Assembly (NCBI RefSeq): GCF_051216895.1
Contig: NZ_JBPKAO010000007.1
Location: forward strand, 62,001 to 126,000
Direction: 5' to 3'
Source: Aquipuribacter sp051216895
Lineage (GTDB): Bacteria > Actinomycetota > Actinomycetes > Actinomycetales > JBBAYJ01
DNA length: 64,000 bases
Both the position numbers and the translations under genes were made by a program. The notes below the pieces were generated by a model. That model did not search any database and had not been told where the DNA came from. It saw only the letters and a list, made by a program, of their open reading frames with translations. Positions 55,836 to 64,000 of this stretch are shown here, one piece after another (the stretch's first letter is position 1; every line of letters begins with the position of its first letter).

Positions 55836-56442
55836 GTCCGTCCGCCAGCTGGGCCCGGCCGATGGCGAAGTTGTCCAGGACGCCCGTGCGGGCGAGCCGG
55901 TCCACGACGACCTTGGCCAGCAGACCGCCCAGGACGACCCCGGACACCAGCTGCACCACCAGCCGCAGCACGAAGACGTCCTGGCCGTACCAGCCGAACC
56001 GGAACGCGGACCAGAAGAACACCAGCCCGGCCCCCAGGAGGCCCGACACCGCGAACACGGCCCAGCCGTAAGACCGGTACCGCGTGGCCGCGAAGGCCAG
56101 CTCGCTGCCGAACCCCTGGATCGCGGCGGCGACCACCAGCAGCGGGCCGACGGGCGAGCCCAGGAACACCACCTCGACCACGGAGGCGAGCACCTCCGCG
56201 ACGAGACCGGCCCCGGCCCGGCGGACGATGGCGATGGTGATCGGCGCGACCATCAACCACCCCCCGAACACCACGTGCTGCGCCAGGTCGCCGGCCGGGC
56301 CCATGAGGATGGCCAGCCCCGTCCACGCCTGCACCAGCGCCCAGTAGACGAACCCGAACACCACGGCGAGCACCACCATGAGGACCAGGTCGCGCAGCTC
56401 CCAGCGGAACAGCCGGGGCGCCGGGGCCACGGGCGCGCTCAC
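55828..56442 (-). CDS. ykoE: thiamine/HMP ECF substrate-binding component (YkoE-type)
   Basis: A 204-residue S component with about five helices, FRWELRDLVLMVVLAVVFGFVYWAL at the start and NFAIGRAQLADGR at the end. It belongs to the YkoE group, which with YkoD/YkoC imports hydroxymethylpyrimidine or thiamine. The TPP riboswitch upstream and ykoF next to it support this substrate. GTG 56442 overlaps the ykoF stop (GTGA). Confidence 0.88.
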   Translation of the reverse strand: MSAPVAPAPRLFRWELRDLVLMVVLAVVFGFVYWALVQAWTGLAILMGPAGDLAQHVVFGGWLMVAPITIAIVRRAGAGLVAEVLASVVEVVFLGSPVGPLLVVAAAIQGFGSELAFAATRYRSYGWAVFAVSGLLGAGLVFFWSAFRFGWYGQDVFVLRLVVQLVSGVVLGGLLAKVVVDRLARTGVLDNFAIGRAQLADGRA

Positions 56443-57155
56443 CGGTCACCGGCCGCGCTCGGGGAGCCGACGGACACCGTCAGGTGGCTCACGACGTGCG
56501 CGACGACGGACCCGACCGAGCCCCACGCGTCGGCCGCGGTGGCCAGCACCTCCGCGACGTCCCCGCTGAGCCGCGTCGCGTAGTGCGCGGCGCCCCTGGT
56601 GGTGCCCCGCTCGACCGCCTGGGCGATGGCCCGCTCGATGTGGACCATGTGGGCCCCGTCGTCGGACCCGCCGTCCAGCAGCGGGTACAGCGACCACTGG
56701 GCGGCGGCCGTCACGCCGGTGGGCTCGACCTGCACCGGGTCCGGGCGGGACAGGCCGGTGACCGACAGGTCGCAGCCCACCTCGCCCGGGCAGCCGCGCG
56801 ACAGCAGGACGTGGGCGACGACGTGCCCGCCGCCGCTGCGTCGGTGCGCCGCGGCCAGCACGGCGGCCAGGTAGGCCACGAGCCGCTGCTCGGCCGGTTC
56901 GTCGACCGCCCCGACCCAGGTGCTCACGTCGTCGGTCTCCAGGGTCAGCCCTCGGGTGAGCCCGGCGCGCTCGACGTCCGCCAGGGCCCCGAGGATGACC
57001 GCGACGAAGTCGTCGCAGTGCGGGTGCAGGCTGAACCGCATCCCGATGCCGCGCTCGCGCGGCGTCGCGGTCCCGCTGCTCGGGCTGCCCGTGGTGCTCC
57101 TGGTCCCGCTGCCGGTGCCGGTCGTGCTGCTCGTGGTGCTTCCGGTCGTGGTCAT
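56439..57155 (-). CDS. ykoF: YkoF-like thiamine/HMP-binding protein
   Basis: A 238-residue protein with two repeated ferredoxin-like YkoF domains (about 38-115 and 130-225): MRFSLHPHCDDFVAVILGAL and AAQWSLYPLLDGGSDDGAHM. Bacillus YkoF binds thiamine pyrimidine at such sites. The first 35 residues are a low-complexity Ser/Thr/Gly tail absent from relatives, so the true start could be the internal Met of MRFSLHP. GAGG lies five bases before ATG 57155. First gene after the TPP riboswitch. Confidence 0.85.
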   Translation of the reverse strand: MTTTGSTTSSTTGTGSGTRSTTGSPSSGTATPRERGIGMRFSLHPHCDDFVAVILGALADVERAGLTRGLTLETDDVSTWVGAVDEPAEQRLVAYLAAVLAAAHRRSGGGHVVAHVLLSRGCPGEVGCDLSVTGLSRPDPVQVEPTGVTAAAQWSLYPLLDGGSDDGAHMVHIERAIAQAVERGTTRGAAHYATRLSGDVAEVLATAADAWGSVGSVVAHVVSHLTVSVGSPSAAGDR

Positions 57156-57228
57156 GACGTCCTCGCTGTCCCGCCCACGGGTCGACCGAGACGACCGCCG
57201 TGCCGGACGCACGTCGGTACCTGGCCCT

Positions 57229-57319
57229 GCTCCCTACGCCGGTGCTAACCGGATCAGGTGACGGGTCTGCGGACGTTCCGCACTCTCAGCGCTGCTGCGC
57301 TCCCCGGGGGTCGGACAGG
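57229..57319 (-). ncRNA. TPP riboswitch (THI element)
   Basis: The - strand reads GCTGAGAGTGCGG, then ACCCGTCACCTGATCCGGTT and AGCACCGGCGTAGGGAG, which are the conserved CUGAGA, ACCUGAUC and CGUAGGGA blocks of the thiamine-pyrophosphate aptamer in the right order and spacing. The closing P1 stem includes CCCCGGGGAGC. It lies 74 bases before ykoF, so thiamine should shut off the transporter operon. Confidence 0.92.
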
Positions 57320-57365
57320 ACCTTACGCACCGTCGCCCGGACGTGTCGAGGCGGGGTGCGTCCGC

Positions 57366-60146
57366 CTAGGCCGCGGGGCCCAGGGAGTACTCGACGACCC
57401 CCCGGCGGACCCGCTTGACGGCGTCACCGGCCGCGGCGCGCAGCAGGCTGCCGCGCGGGGCGGAGGCCTGGACCTGGTCGAGCAGGTCCAGGGTCTGCCG
57501 GCACCAGCGGACGAAGTCGCCCGGGCTCAGGTCGCTCTCGCGCAGCACGTTCTCCAGCGGCTGGCCCTGCGCCCACCGCCACACCGGGGCCGCGAAACCG
57601 GGGTCGGGCTCCCGGGTGGACGTCACCTTGTGCCGGTCCTCCACGTCGGTGAGGGCGGACCAGGCCCGCATCGTCGCGTCCCAGGCCAGCGCCGTGCCCC
57701 GCCCGGGCAGGCGGGGGTCGACGCCCTCGACCTCGCGACGGGCCTCGAAGACCAGGCTCGACACGACCGCCGCCAGCGCGGGTCCGTCCAGGTCGTCCCA
57801 GATGCCGGTGCGCAGGCACTCGGCGACCAGCAGGTCGGAGTGCGTGTAGATCGAGCGGAGCGCGTCGCCGGCGTCGGTCACGGTCTCGCCGTCCAGGTAG
57901 CCGAGCTCGTCGAGCACCTCGCACACCCGGTCGAACGTGCGGGCGATGACGGCCGTGCGGCCCTGGATGCGCCGTTGCAGGCCCCGGTGGTCGCGCTCCA
58001 GGTCGTCGCGGCGCTGGGCCCAGCGGGCGTGGTCCTCCCGCTCGGCGCAGCCGTGGCAGGGGTGGGCGCGCAGCTCGCGCCGCAGCTGCACCAGCTGCAG
58101 CTCCCCCGCGTCCTCGCCGTGGCGGCCACGCCCGGGCGGCTCGTCCTGGTGAGGAGGGACGACGTCGCCGCCACCGACCGCCGCCAGGGCGTTGCGCATG
58201 CTGCTGGCCAGGTCGCGGCGGGCCCGGGCGTCACCGGCGTCGAAGTGCTTGGGCACCCGGACGGTAGTGGCCACCCGGACGGCGGAGGGGAAGCTGACGG
58301 TCTCCAGCCGGCGGACCTGGCGGTCCGCGGTCAGCACGGTCGGGCGAGGGCCGGGCCCGTTCAGGCCCGGGTCCAGCACGACGGCCCAGCCGCGCTTGCG
58401 CCCGGCCGGCACGTCGATGACGTCCCCGCGGCGCAGCCGCTCCAGGGTGGCCGAGGCGTCGGCGCGACGGTCGGCCGACGCCCGCCGCGACAGGTCCTTC
58501 TCCAGGATCGAGATGCGCCCGCGCAGCCGGTGGTAGCCCTCGAAGTCGCCCAGGTGGCACGTCATCGCGTCGGAGTAGCCCGCCAGCGCCTCCTCCTGCT
58601 TGCGCAGCTGCGTGGCCAGCCCGACCACGCCGCGGTCGGCCTGGAACTGCGCGAACGACGTCTCCAGGATGGACCGGGCCTCGTTGCGCCCGACCCGCTG
58701 CACCAGGTTGACGGCCATCGAGTAGGTCGGCGCGAAGCTGGACCGCAACGGGTAGGTGCGGGTCGAGGCCAGCCCCGCGACGTGGTCCGGCTGCAGGCCG
58801 TCGCTCCACAGCACCACCGCGTGGCCCTCGACGTCGATGCCACGGCGCCCGGCCCGCCCGGTCAGCTGGGTGTACTCCCCCGCCGTGATGTCGACGTGCT
58901 GCTCGCCGTTCCACTTGACCAGCTTCTCCAGCACGACGGAGCGGGCCGGCATGTTGACGCCCAGCGCCAGGGTCTCCGTGGCGAAGACGACCTTGACCAG
59001 ACCGCGCCGGAAGAGCTCCTCCACGGTCTCCTTGAACGCGGGCAGCAGACCGGCGTGGTGGGCCGCCACCCCCCGCTCCAGGCCCTCCACCCACTCCGAC
59101 CAGCCCAGCACGCCGAGGTCGGCGTCGGGCAGCGACGCGGTCCGCTCCTCGGCCAGCAGGCGGATCTCGCGCCGCTCGTCGGGCGTGGTCAGCCGTACCC
59201 CCCAGGCCAGGCACTGCCGGACGGCGGCGTCGCAGCCGTTGCGGCTGAAGATGAAGTGGATGGCCGGCAGCAGGCCGTCGGCGTCCAGGGCCTCGACCAC
59301 GGTGGCCCGGCTGGGGGCGCCGCGGCGTCGGGGCCGGCTGCCGCCCCGCTGCGGGCGACCCTTGTAGCGACGCTCGGAGCGCGACTCCTCGCGGGCCAGC
59401 GCGACGAGCTCCGGGTTGACCAGGCCGGGGTCGTCCCCCGGCAGACCCAGCACGGGGTCGCCGTCGGGGTCGACGAACAGGTCGTGCAGCCGCTTGTCCA
59501 CCAGCACGTGCTGCCACAGCGGCACGGGGCGGTGCTCGCTGACCACCACGCGCGTGTCCCCGCGCACGGTGGCCAGCCACTCGCCGAACTCCTCGGCGTT
59601 GCTGACGGTGGCCGACAGCGAGACCAGCTGCACGTCGTCGGCCAGGTGGATGATGACCTCCTCCCAGACCGCGCCGCGGAACCGGTCGGCCAGGTAGTGC
59701 ACCTCGTCCATCACGACGAAGCCCAGCCCGGCCAGGGTCGGTGAGCCCGCGTAGATCATGTTGCGGAGCACCTCGGTGGTCATCACGACCACGGGGGCCT
59801 CGCCGTTGACCGACACGTCACCGGTCAGCAGGCCCACCGCGTCGGCGCCGTGCACCGCGACCAGGTCGTTGTACTTCTGGTTGGACAGCGCCTTGATCGG
59901 GGTGGTGTAGAACGCCTTGCGTCCGGTGCGCAGGGCCAGGTCGACGGCGAACTCGCCCACCACGGTCTTGCCCGCCCCCGTGGGGGCGGCCACCAGCACG
60001 CCGTGCCCCTCGGCGACGGCCTGCATGGCCTCGAGCTGGAAGTCGTCCGCCTCGAAGGCCAGCCCGGCGACGAAGCGACCGAGCGGTGAGCTCTCCTGCC
60101 GCTGCCTGGCGCGTGCCGCGGCGAACCGTTCGGCGGGGCTGGACAT
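57366..60146 (-). CDS. helY: HelY/Mtr4-like DExH-box RNA helicase
   Basis: A 926-residue superfamily 2 helicase. Motif I is VLVAAPTGAGKTVVGEFA near 47, motif II VVMDEVHYLADR (DEVH), motif III LSATVSNAEEF and motif VI QLTGRAGRRGID; a long C-terminal part has a CHGCAERED-type Cys pair and a DSHCT-like domain, as in Mtr4/Ski2-like helicases of actinomycetes. It likely acts in RNA turnover. TAACCT lies seven bases before ATG 60146. The order tatA-tatC-(lipid kinase)-helY is like that around mycobacterial helY. Confidence 0.92.
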   Translation of the reverse strand: MSSPAERFAAARARQRQESSPLGRFVAGLAFEADDFQLEAMQAVAEGHGVLVAAPTGAGKTVVGEFAVDLALRTGRKAFYTTPIKALSNQKYNDLVAVHGADAVGLLTGDVSVNGEAPVVVMTTEVLRNMIYAGSPTLAGLGFVVMDEVHYLADRFRGAVWEEVIIHLADDVQLVSLSATVSNAEEFGEWLATVRGDTRVVVSEHRPVPLWQHVLVDKRLHDLFVDPDGDPVLGLPGDDPGLVNPELVALAREESRSERRYKGRPQRGGSRPRRRGAPSRATVVEALDADGLLPAIHFIFSRNGCDAAVRQCLAWGVRLTTPDERREIRLLAEERTASLPDADLGVLGWSEWVEGLERGVAAHHAGLLPAFKETVEELFRRGLVKVVFATETLALGVNMPARSVVLEKLVKWNGEQHVDITAGEYTQLTGRAGRRGIDVEGHAVVLWSDGLQPDHVAGLASTRTYPLRSSFAPTYSMAVNLVQRVGRNEARSILETSFAQFQADRGVVGLATQLRKQEEALAGYSDAMTCHLGDFEGYHRLRGRISILEKDLSRRASADRRADASATLERLRRGDVIDVPAGRKRGWAVVLDPGLNGPGPRPTVLTADRQVRRLETVSFPSAVRVATTVRVPKHFDAGDARARRDLASSMRNALAAVGGGDVVPPHQDEPPGRGRHGEDAGELQLVQLRRELRAHPCHGCAEREDHARWAQRRDDLERDHRGLQRRIQGRTAVIARTFDRVCEVLDELGYLDGETVTDAGDALRSIYTHSDLLVAECLRTGIWDDLDGPALAAVVSSLVFEARREVEGVDPRLPGRGTALAWDATMRAWSALTDVEDRHKVTSTREPDPGFAAPVWRWAQGQPLENVLRESDLSPGDFVRWCRQTLDLLDQVQASAPRGSLLRAAAGDAVKRVRRGVVEYSLGPAA

Positions 60147-60156
60147 GCGTCCCAGG

Positions 60157-61164
60157 TTACGTGCGTGCGGGAGACAGCACCGCCACCGCCCCGCCGTGAG
60201 CGGTGAACCGTCGCGGCAGCGGCCCCAGCCGCTCGCCGTCGCCGTAGGCCACGATGGGTCGCGGGTGGCGTCCGAGCGGGTCGACGTGGACCTCGACCTG
60301 CCGGGCACGCCGCACCTCGACGGCGTCGATCTCGACGTGGGTCCCGGCGTACACCCGGGGGAACAGCCGGACGAACCGGTGCAGCGCGACCGGGGTGACC
60401 ACGACCACGTCCAGCAGCCCGTCGCCGTGGTCCGCGTGGGGCGCGATGTGCATCCCCCCGCCGTAGGAGCTGGTGTTGGCCACGGCGACGAGCAGGCCCT
60501 CGGTGCGCCACTCCTCGCCGTCGAGGTGCAGCCGGTACGGGACCGGGCGGAACAGCGGCAGCTCGCGGACGATAGCCAGGTTGTACCGCGCCGCGCCGCG
60601 CGGCCAGCGCCAGCCGTTGGCCCGTTCGTTGACGACGGCGTCGAACCCGGCCGCGGTCACCCCCGCGACCCAGCGTGCGGCGGCCACGCTGCCGTCCGGG
60701 CTCAGCTGCTCGACCTGCATCCCGTCCACCCGGCGGACCGACCCCAGCCGCAGGCAGGCGTCGATGGTGTCCACGGCGGCGACCGGGTCGGCCGGCAGGC
60801 CCCAGGCGCGCGAGACGTCGTTGCCGGTGCCGGCGGGCACCACCCCGAGCGGGACGTCGGTCCCGCTGACCACGTTGACCCCGAGGTGCACCACCCCGTC
60901 GCCGCCGACCACGACCAGCGCGTCGACGCGCTCGTCGCCGGTCCTGGTGACGGCCTCGCGGGCCAGGCGCTCGGCCGTGGCGGCGTCGGCGGCGACGACC
61001 CGCTCGACCTGGTGGCCGAGGCCTCGCAGCCGGACCACGGCCGCCTCGCCGATGCCGGCCCCGCGGCCGCCGCCCGAGCTGGGGTTGATGAGCAGGGCGA
61101 CCCGGAGGCCGGAGTCCTGGGGCGTCGTCGTTGCCGCCGCGTCGTCGCGGTCCCGGTCCCTCAC
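60157..61164 (-). CDS. diacylglycerol kinase-like lipid kinase
   Basis: A 335-residue DAGK-catalytic-domain enzyme with ALLINPSSGGGRG, the nucleotide loop VVVGGDGVVHLGVNVV (GGDG) and GVVPAGTGNDVSRAWGL. The C-terminal half has FDAVVNERAN and SSYGGGMHIAPHADHGDGLLDVV, as in the DgkB/YegS family that phosphorylates diacylglycerol or sphingosine-like lipids. TATGTT ends seven bases before GTG 61164. It lies 10 bases before helY and 78 after tatC. Confidence 0.9.
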   Translation of the reverse strand: MRDRDRDDAAATTTPQDSGLRVALLINPSSGGGRGAGIGEAAVVRLRGLGHQVERVVAADAATAERLAREAVTRTGDERVDALVVVGGDGVVHLGVNVVSGTDVPLGVVPAGTGNDVSRAWGLPADPVAAVDTIDACLRLGSVRRVDGMQVEQLSPDGSVAAARWVAGVTAAGFDAVVNERANGWRWPRGAARYNLAIVRELPLFRPVPYRLHLDGEEWRTEGLLVAVANTSSYGGGMHIAPHADHGDGLLDVVVVTPVALHRFVRLFPRVYAGTHVEIDAVEVRRARQVEVHVDPLGRHPRPIVAYGDGERLGPLPRRFTAHGGAVAVLSPART

Positions 61165-61242
61165 GGCCGGAACATACCCGGATCCTGCGCCGACCCCGTC
61201 AGGCTCGCCCGGGGGCACGGGTCGGCGGCCGGGCCGGGAGGG

Positions 61243-62091
61243 TCAGGGCTTGTCGACGGGAGAGGGCTCCTCGTCGAGCTCCGACGGCTCCTCGTCCAGG
61301 ACCGAGGCCTCGTCGTCGTCCAGCCCGGCGGTGCCGTCGCGGCGGCGCCGGCGCCAGTCGTTGACGCAGGCGATGCCCACCGCGACCCAGTACAGGCCGA
61401 CGATGGGGATGGCGAGGGTGAACATGACGATGATGTCGGGCGTCGGGCTGGCGATGGCCGCGAAGACGAACGAGGCCACGATGGCGACGCGCCAGCCCTT
61501 GAGCAGCGCGCGGCCGCTGGCCAGCCCGGCGAAGTTGAGGGCCACCATGACCACGGGCAGCAGGAACGCGATGCCGAACCCGAGCGCGACCCGGGTGACG
61601 AACGACAGGTACAGGCTGAAGTCGAAGATGCTGCCGACCTCCTCGGGGTTGAGCCCGGTGAGGAAGATGAACGCGTTGGGCAGCACCAGCCAGGCCAGGG
61701 CCACGCCGGACAGGAACAGCGGGACCGACGCCGCGAGGAACCCGACGGAGTACCAGCGCTCCTTGCGGGTGAGCCCGGGCGTGATGAACGCCCAGACCTG
61801 GTAGATCCAGACCGGGCTGGACCCGATCAGGCCGATCCACAGCGACAGCTTGATCCGCTGGTCGAACGCCTCGGTCGGTGACGCGAACCGGAGGTCGAGC
61901 TCCATGTCGTTGGCGGCGGAGGCGACCTGGATCGGGGTGACGAGCTCCGAGATCAGCCAGGGGTAGACGAACCAGCCCCCGATGGCACCGAGGACGATGA
62001 ACGCGGTCGAGACGAAGAACCGGTTGCGCAGCTCGACGAGGTGCGCCCGCAACGGCATGCGGCCATCAGGGGTGCGGGCCTTGCGGAGCAC
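61243..62091 (-). CDS. tatC: twin-arginine translocase subunit TatC
   Basis: The 282-residue receptor subunit of the Tat export system, which moves folded proteins with RR-signal peptides. It has MPLRAHLVELRNRFF at the N-terminus, about six helices, FVLPNAF-like LVLPNAFIFLTG and TPDIIVMFTLAIP before the last helix. The C-terminal tail is acidic. It follows tatA by 34 bases. Confidence 0.95.
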   Translation of the reverse strand: MLRKARTPDGRMPLRAHLVELRNRFFVSTAFIVLGAIGGWFVYPWLISELVTPIQVASAANDMELDLRFASPTEAFDQRIKLSLWIGLIGSSPVWIYQVWAFITPGLTRKERWYSVGFLAASVPLFLSGVALAWLVLPNAFIFLTGLNPEEVGSIFDFSLYLSFVTRVALGFGIAFLLPVVMVALNFAGLASGRALLKGWRVAIVASFVFAAIASPTPDIIVMFTLAIPIVGLYWVAVGIACVNDWRRRRRDGTAGLDDDEASVLDEEPSELDEEPSPVDKP

Positions 62092-62125
62092 GGTCGCCTC
62101 CTGGCGTCAGGCGATGAAGGACGGG

Positions 62126-62437
62126 TCAGACGTCGTGACGGGCCGGGTCGGTCCTGCGCGGCTCGTCGACCGGGTCGACGCGGGGGGCGTGGTCGTCGGC
62201 GATCACGCGGCCCTCGAGCGGCTCGGTGGCGTTGTCGGGCGTCGCGGGGCGAGCGGGGGCCGCGGGCTTGTCGTCCTTGCCCTCGTCCTTCATGGTCTTG
62301 ACCTCGCTCTTGAAGATCCTCATCGATCGACCGATCTGCCGGGCGGCGTCGGGCAGACGCTTGTACCCGAAGAGGACCACGACGGCGAGGATGATGATGA
62401 CGAGCGCGAACGGCTGGTCGATGAGGTTCCGGAACAT
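62126..62437 (-). CDS. tatA: twin-arginine translocase subunit TatA
   Basis: The 103-residue pore-forming subunit with a single N-terminal helix (ALVIIILAVVVLFGYKRLPD, with FG at the hinge), an amphipathic helix (AARQIGRSMRIFKSEVKTM) and a charged tail. GGAGG lies before ATG 62437. Together with tatC it gives a minimal Tat system; no tatB is seen here. Confidence 0.95.
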   Translation of the reverse strand: MFRNLIDQPFALVIIILAVVVLFGYKRLPDAARQIGRSMRIFKSEVKTMKDEGKDDKPAAPARPATPDNATEPLEGRVIADDHAPRVDPVDEPRRTDPARHDV

Positions 62438-62469
62438 GCGCCTACCTCCATAGGTCGATGGCGAGGAGT

Positions 62470-62658
62470 CTACGTCTCACGAACGTCCGTGGGACGCGAG
62501 GAGGGCTGCGACGCCTCTCCCGCGCGAGCCGCGGCGGTCTCGATCTCGCCGAGCAGCAGGCGGGACTTGCGCCACACCTCGCGGGCCTGCAGGAACAGGT
62601 AGATGAGCCCGACCAGCGCTATCAGCACGCACGCAAGGACCCATCCCACGACCGACAC
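62470..62658 (-). CDS. small single-helix membrane protein
   Basis: A 62-residue protein with one membrane helix (about 3-24), then LQAREVWRKSRLLLGEIETA, probably an amphipathic helix, and a polar tail. Proteins of this size lie in front of tatA in many actinomycetes. The function is unknown. It lies 102 bases after the zinc-ribbon gene. Confidence 0.7.
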   Translation of the reverse strand: MSVVGWVLACVLIALVGLIYLFLQAREVWRKSRLLLGEIETAAARAGEASQPSSRPTDVRET

Positions 62659-62760
62659 GCTAGCCGGTCGTGGGCGGGCCCGGGGGCAACGGTGGCTGAC
62701 CGTTGCCCGGCAACCTGCCCCAGCGCTCGGGTGGCCCCCGCGTCCGCCGTCACCTCGGGG

Positions 62761-63120
62761 TCAGAGGGTCGCGGACTCCCCCGCCGGGCGGGGCCGGTCG
62801 TGGGTCTGGGCCGCGGCGGACACCAGGTCGGCGGACTCCAGCCAGAGGCAGAAGTCGAGCAGGTCGTCGTGGGACAGGGCGGGCCCGGCGTGCGGCTCGA
62901 GCGCCTCCGCCGGGATGACCCAGCGCTCGGGCAGGACCCCACCGGTGCGCAGCAGGGCGACGACGTCGCCCCCGGCCGGCTTCCTGACCTCGTCGCCGCA
63001 CTCCGAGCACGAGAAGCTGTAGAAGCTCCGGTCCTCGACCGAGCACACGACGAGACGGACCTGCCGCGGCGTGAGCTCGACATCTCCGCACGACGGGCAC
63101 GACGCCTTGATGACCGTCAT
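62761..63120 (-). CDS. zinc-ribbon regulator-like protein
   Basis: A 119-residue protein opening MTVIKASCPSCGDVELTP and with FSCSECGDEV near residue 37, so the four cysteines form a zinc ribbon. The rest is helical and acidic. GAGGAGG before ATG 63120 supports this start; a longer form to 63189 adds a Pro-rich tail. It stands between pafC and the tat genes, but its job is not known. Confidence 0.78.
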   Translation of the reverse strand: MTVIKASCPSCGDVELTPRQVRLVVCSVEDRSFYSFSCSECGDEVRKPAGGDVVALLRTGGVLPERWVIPAEALEPHAGPALSHDDLLDFCLWLESADLVSAAAQTHDRPRPAGESATL

Positions 63121-63252
63121 GTCGCCCTCCTCGCTGTCCGGCCCTGCTGGGCCTGTTCCGGGAGCCGGTGGCGGCTCCTCGTGTGACAACGGTTCGGCAG
63201 GGCAGCCCGAGAACTTGAACGCCGGGACGGCGTCGTGTCCGGATTCGCGGTG

Positions 63253-64000
63253 CTAGTGGGCCTCTGCGGCCCGCGGCGGGGGTCCAGGACCACCCGAACG
63301 GTCCAGCGCCGCGGCGGCGGCACCGGCGACGGCCGCCCGCACCGACGCGGGGGCGAGCACCTCGGCGCGCCCGCCCAGCCCCAGCACCAGCCGCACCACC
63401 CGGGCCGGGTCGGCCACCCGCATCCGGACGTCGCGGGTGCCCTCGCCGACCGCCACGTCCTCCACCGGGTAGCTCTCCGCCACCCACTGCGCGCCGCGGT
63501 GGAGCCGGATCAGCACGGCGAGGTCCGCCGGCGAGGGCGGCACCTGCCCGTGCAGCGACGACCCGACGGCCGCGGGGACGTGGCTCCGGCCGGGGGTGGC
63601 GGGCACCTCGACGTCGAGCACCTCGGCCGACACGACGCGGTCGAGGCGGAACAGGCGGACCTCGTGGGCCCGGTGGCACCAGCCCTGCAGGTAGTGCCGA
63701 CCCGACTCGTGGACGATGCGCTGCGGGTCGACGTCGCGCACGGACAGCTCGTCCCGCCCGGCGGACAGGTACCGCAGCCGGAGCCGGTGGTGCCCGAGCA
63801 GGGCCCGGGTGACCGTGTCGGCGTGCCGCGGCGGCCCCCACGGGTCGGGGACGAGGCCGACGTGCACGTCCTGACCGACCGTGAGCAGCTCCAACGTGGT
63901 CGCGGCCGAGGTGAGCGCGCCCCGGTCGTGCGGCCCGGGGACCTCCTCCAGGAGCCGCAGACCCAGCAGCAGCACCACGGCCTCCTCGCCGGTGAGGCGC
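63253..64000 (-). CDS. pafC: WYL-domain regulator PafC, N-terminus beyond the window
   Basis: Part of a WYL-family regulator. The visible part has RLTGEEAVVLLLGLRLLEEV at its start, a WYL domain (QRIVHESGRHYLQGWCHRAH with the Tyr/His ligand pocket and RLDRVVSAEVLD) and a C-terminal WCX-like domain. It matches PafC, which with PafB forms a heterodimer that activates the mitomycin-type DNA-damage response in mycobacteria. About 250 residues are seen; the HTH lies past base 64000. The neighbours (zinc-ribbon, tat, helY) agree with this locus. Confidence 0.85.
   Translation of the reverse strand, partial: RLTGEEAVVLLLGLRLLEEVPGPHDRGALTSAATTLELLTVGQDVHVGLVPDPWGPPRHADTVTRALLGHHRLRLRYLSAGRDELSVRDVDPQRIVHESGRHYLQGWCHRAHEVRLFRLDRVVSAEVLDVEVPATPGRSHVPAAVGSSLHGQVPPSPADLAVLIRLHRGAQWVAESYPVEDVAVGEGTRDVRMRVADPARVVRLVLGLGGRAEVLAPASVRAAVAGAAAAALDRSGGPGPPPRAAEAH

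Noticed and set aside
53161..56583. A 1140-codon open frame on the + strand
   Set aside because: It is antisense to the ECF transporter genes and its translation is Arg/Ser/Thr low-complexity with no domains.

Overview
The window is very GC-rich and gene-dense, with third codon positions almost always G or C, many GTG starts and many 4-base ATGA/GTGA overlaps. RbpA, FbiC (coenzyme F420), a PafC-TatA-TatC-HelY block, an Eis-type acetyltransferase and Ppm/Lnt all point to an actinomycete (Actinobacteria). The combination would suit a Geodermatophilales/Frankiales/Nakamurellales-like or related genus, but the genus cannot be fixed from sequence reading alone. No rRNA, tRNA, CRISPR array or intact transposon was seen.

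Layout. 0-7.2 kb: riboflavin genes (ribE partial, ribBA, ribH), a 31-bp tandem repeat, a small lipoprotein, fbiC, hisE-hisG and a PH-like membrane protein. FbiC uses the same ribityl-uracil intermediate as RibH. 7.3-12.4 kb: genes for the dipeptide osmolyte N-acetylglutaminylglutamine amide (asparagine-synthase-like amidotransferase, GNAT/ATP-grasp synthetase, M42 peptidase). 12.4-24.9 kb: mixed housekeeping genes (Eis-like acetyltransferase, small membrane proteins, an F420/PPOX protein, MFS, ArsR plus SRPBCC, a diguanylate cyclase, argG behind an ARG box, a HerA-like ATPase, DinB and GyrI-like proteins). 24.9-27.5 kb: a disturbed stretch with an MFS and an ASCH gene flanked by remnants of a methyltransferase and a HAD hydrolase. 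27.5-37.5 kb: a UvrA-like drug-resistance ATPase, VOC and AraC proteins, a methyltransferase, an S51-like peptidase, an aldo/keto reductase, an SGNH-GlpQ-MFS operon and rbpA.

37.6-52.2 kb: the most unusual region. A divergent pair of units carries a lysine-degradation route through beta-lysine and 3,5-diaminohexanoate: kamA on the + strand; kdd, a YtcJ-like amidohydrolase, kamD, kamE and a 3-aminobutyryl-CoA ammonia-lyase-like gene on the - strand. The - strand unit runs by 4-base overlaps into an ATP-grasp gene, lnt and ppm. A tandem GGDEF protein, an AsnC/Lrp regulator and an acyl-CoA dehydrogenase follow. The 3-keto-5-aminohexanoate cleavage enzyme (Kce) is not in the window.

52.3-64 kb: a 5'-3' exonuclease; a TPP-riboswitch-controlled ECF thiamine/HMP transporter (ykoF-ykoE-ykoD-ykoC type); then, reading on the - strand, pafC (cut by the window end), a zinc-ribbon protein, a small membrane protein, tatA, tatC, a lipid kinase and helY. 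Many genes have a TAnnnT box six or seven bases before the start codon with no Shine-Dalgarno sequence, so leaderless transcription seems common here.
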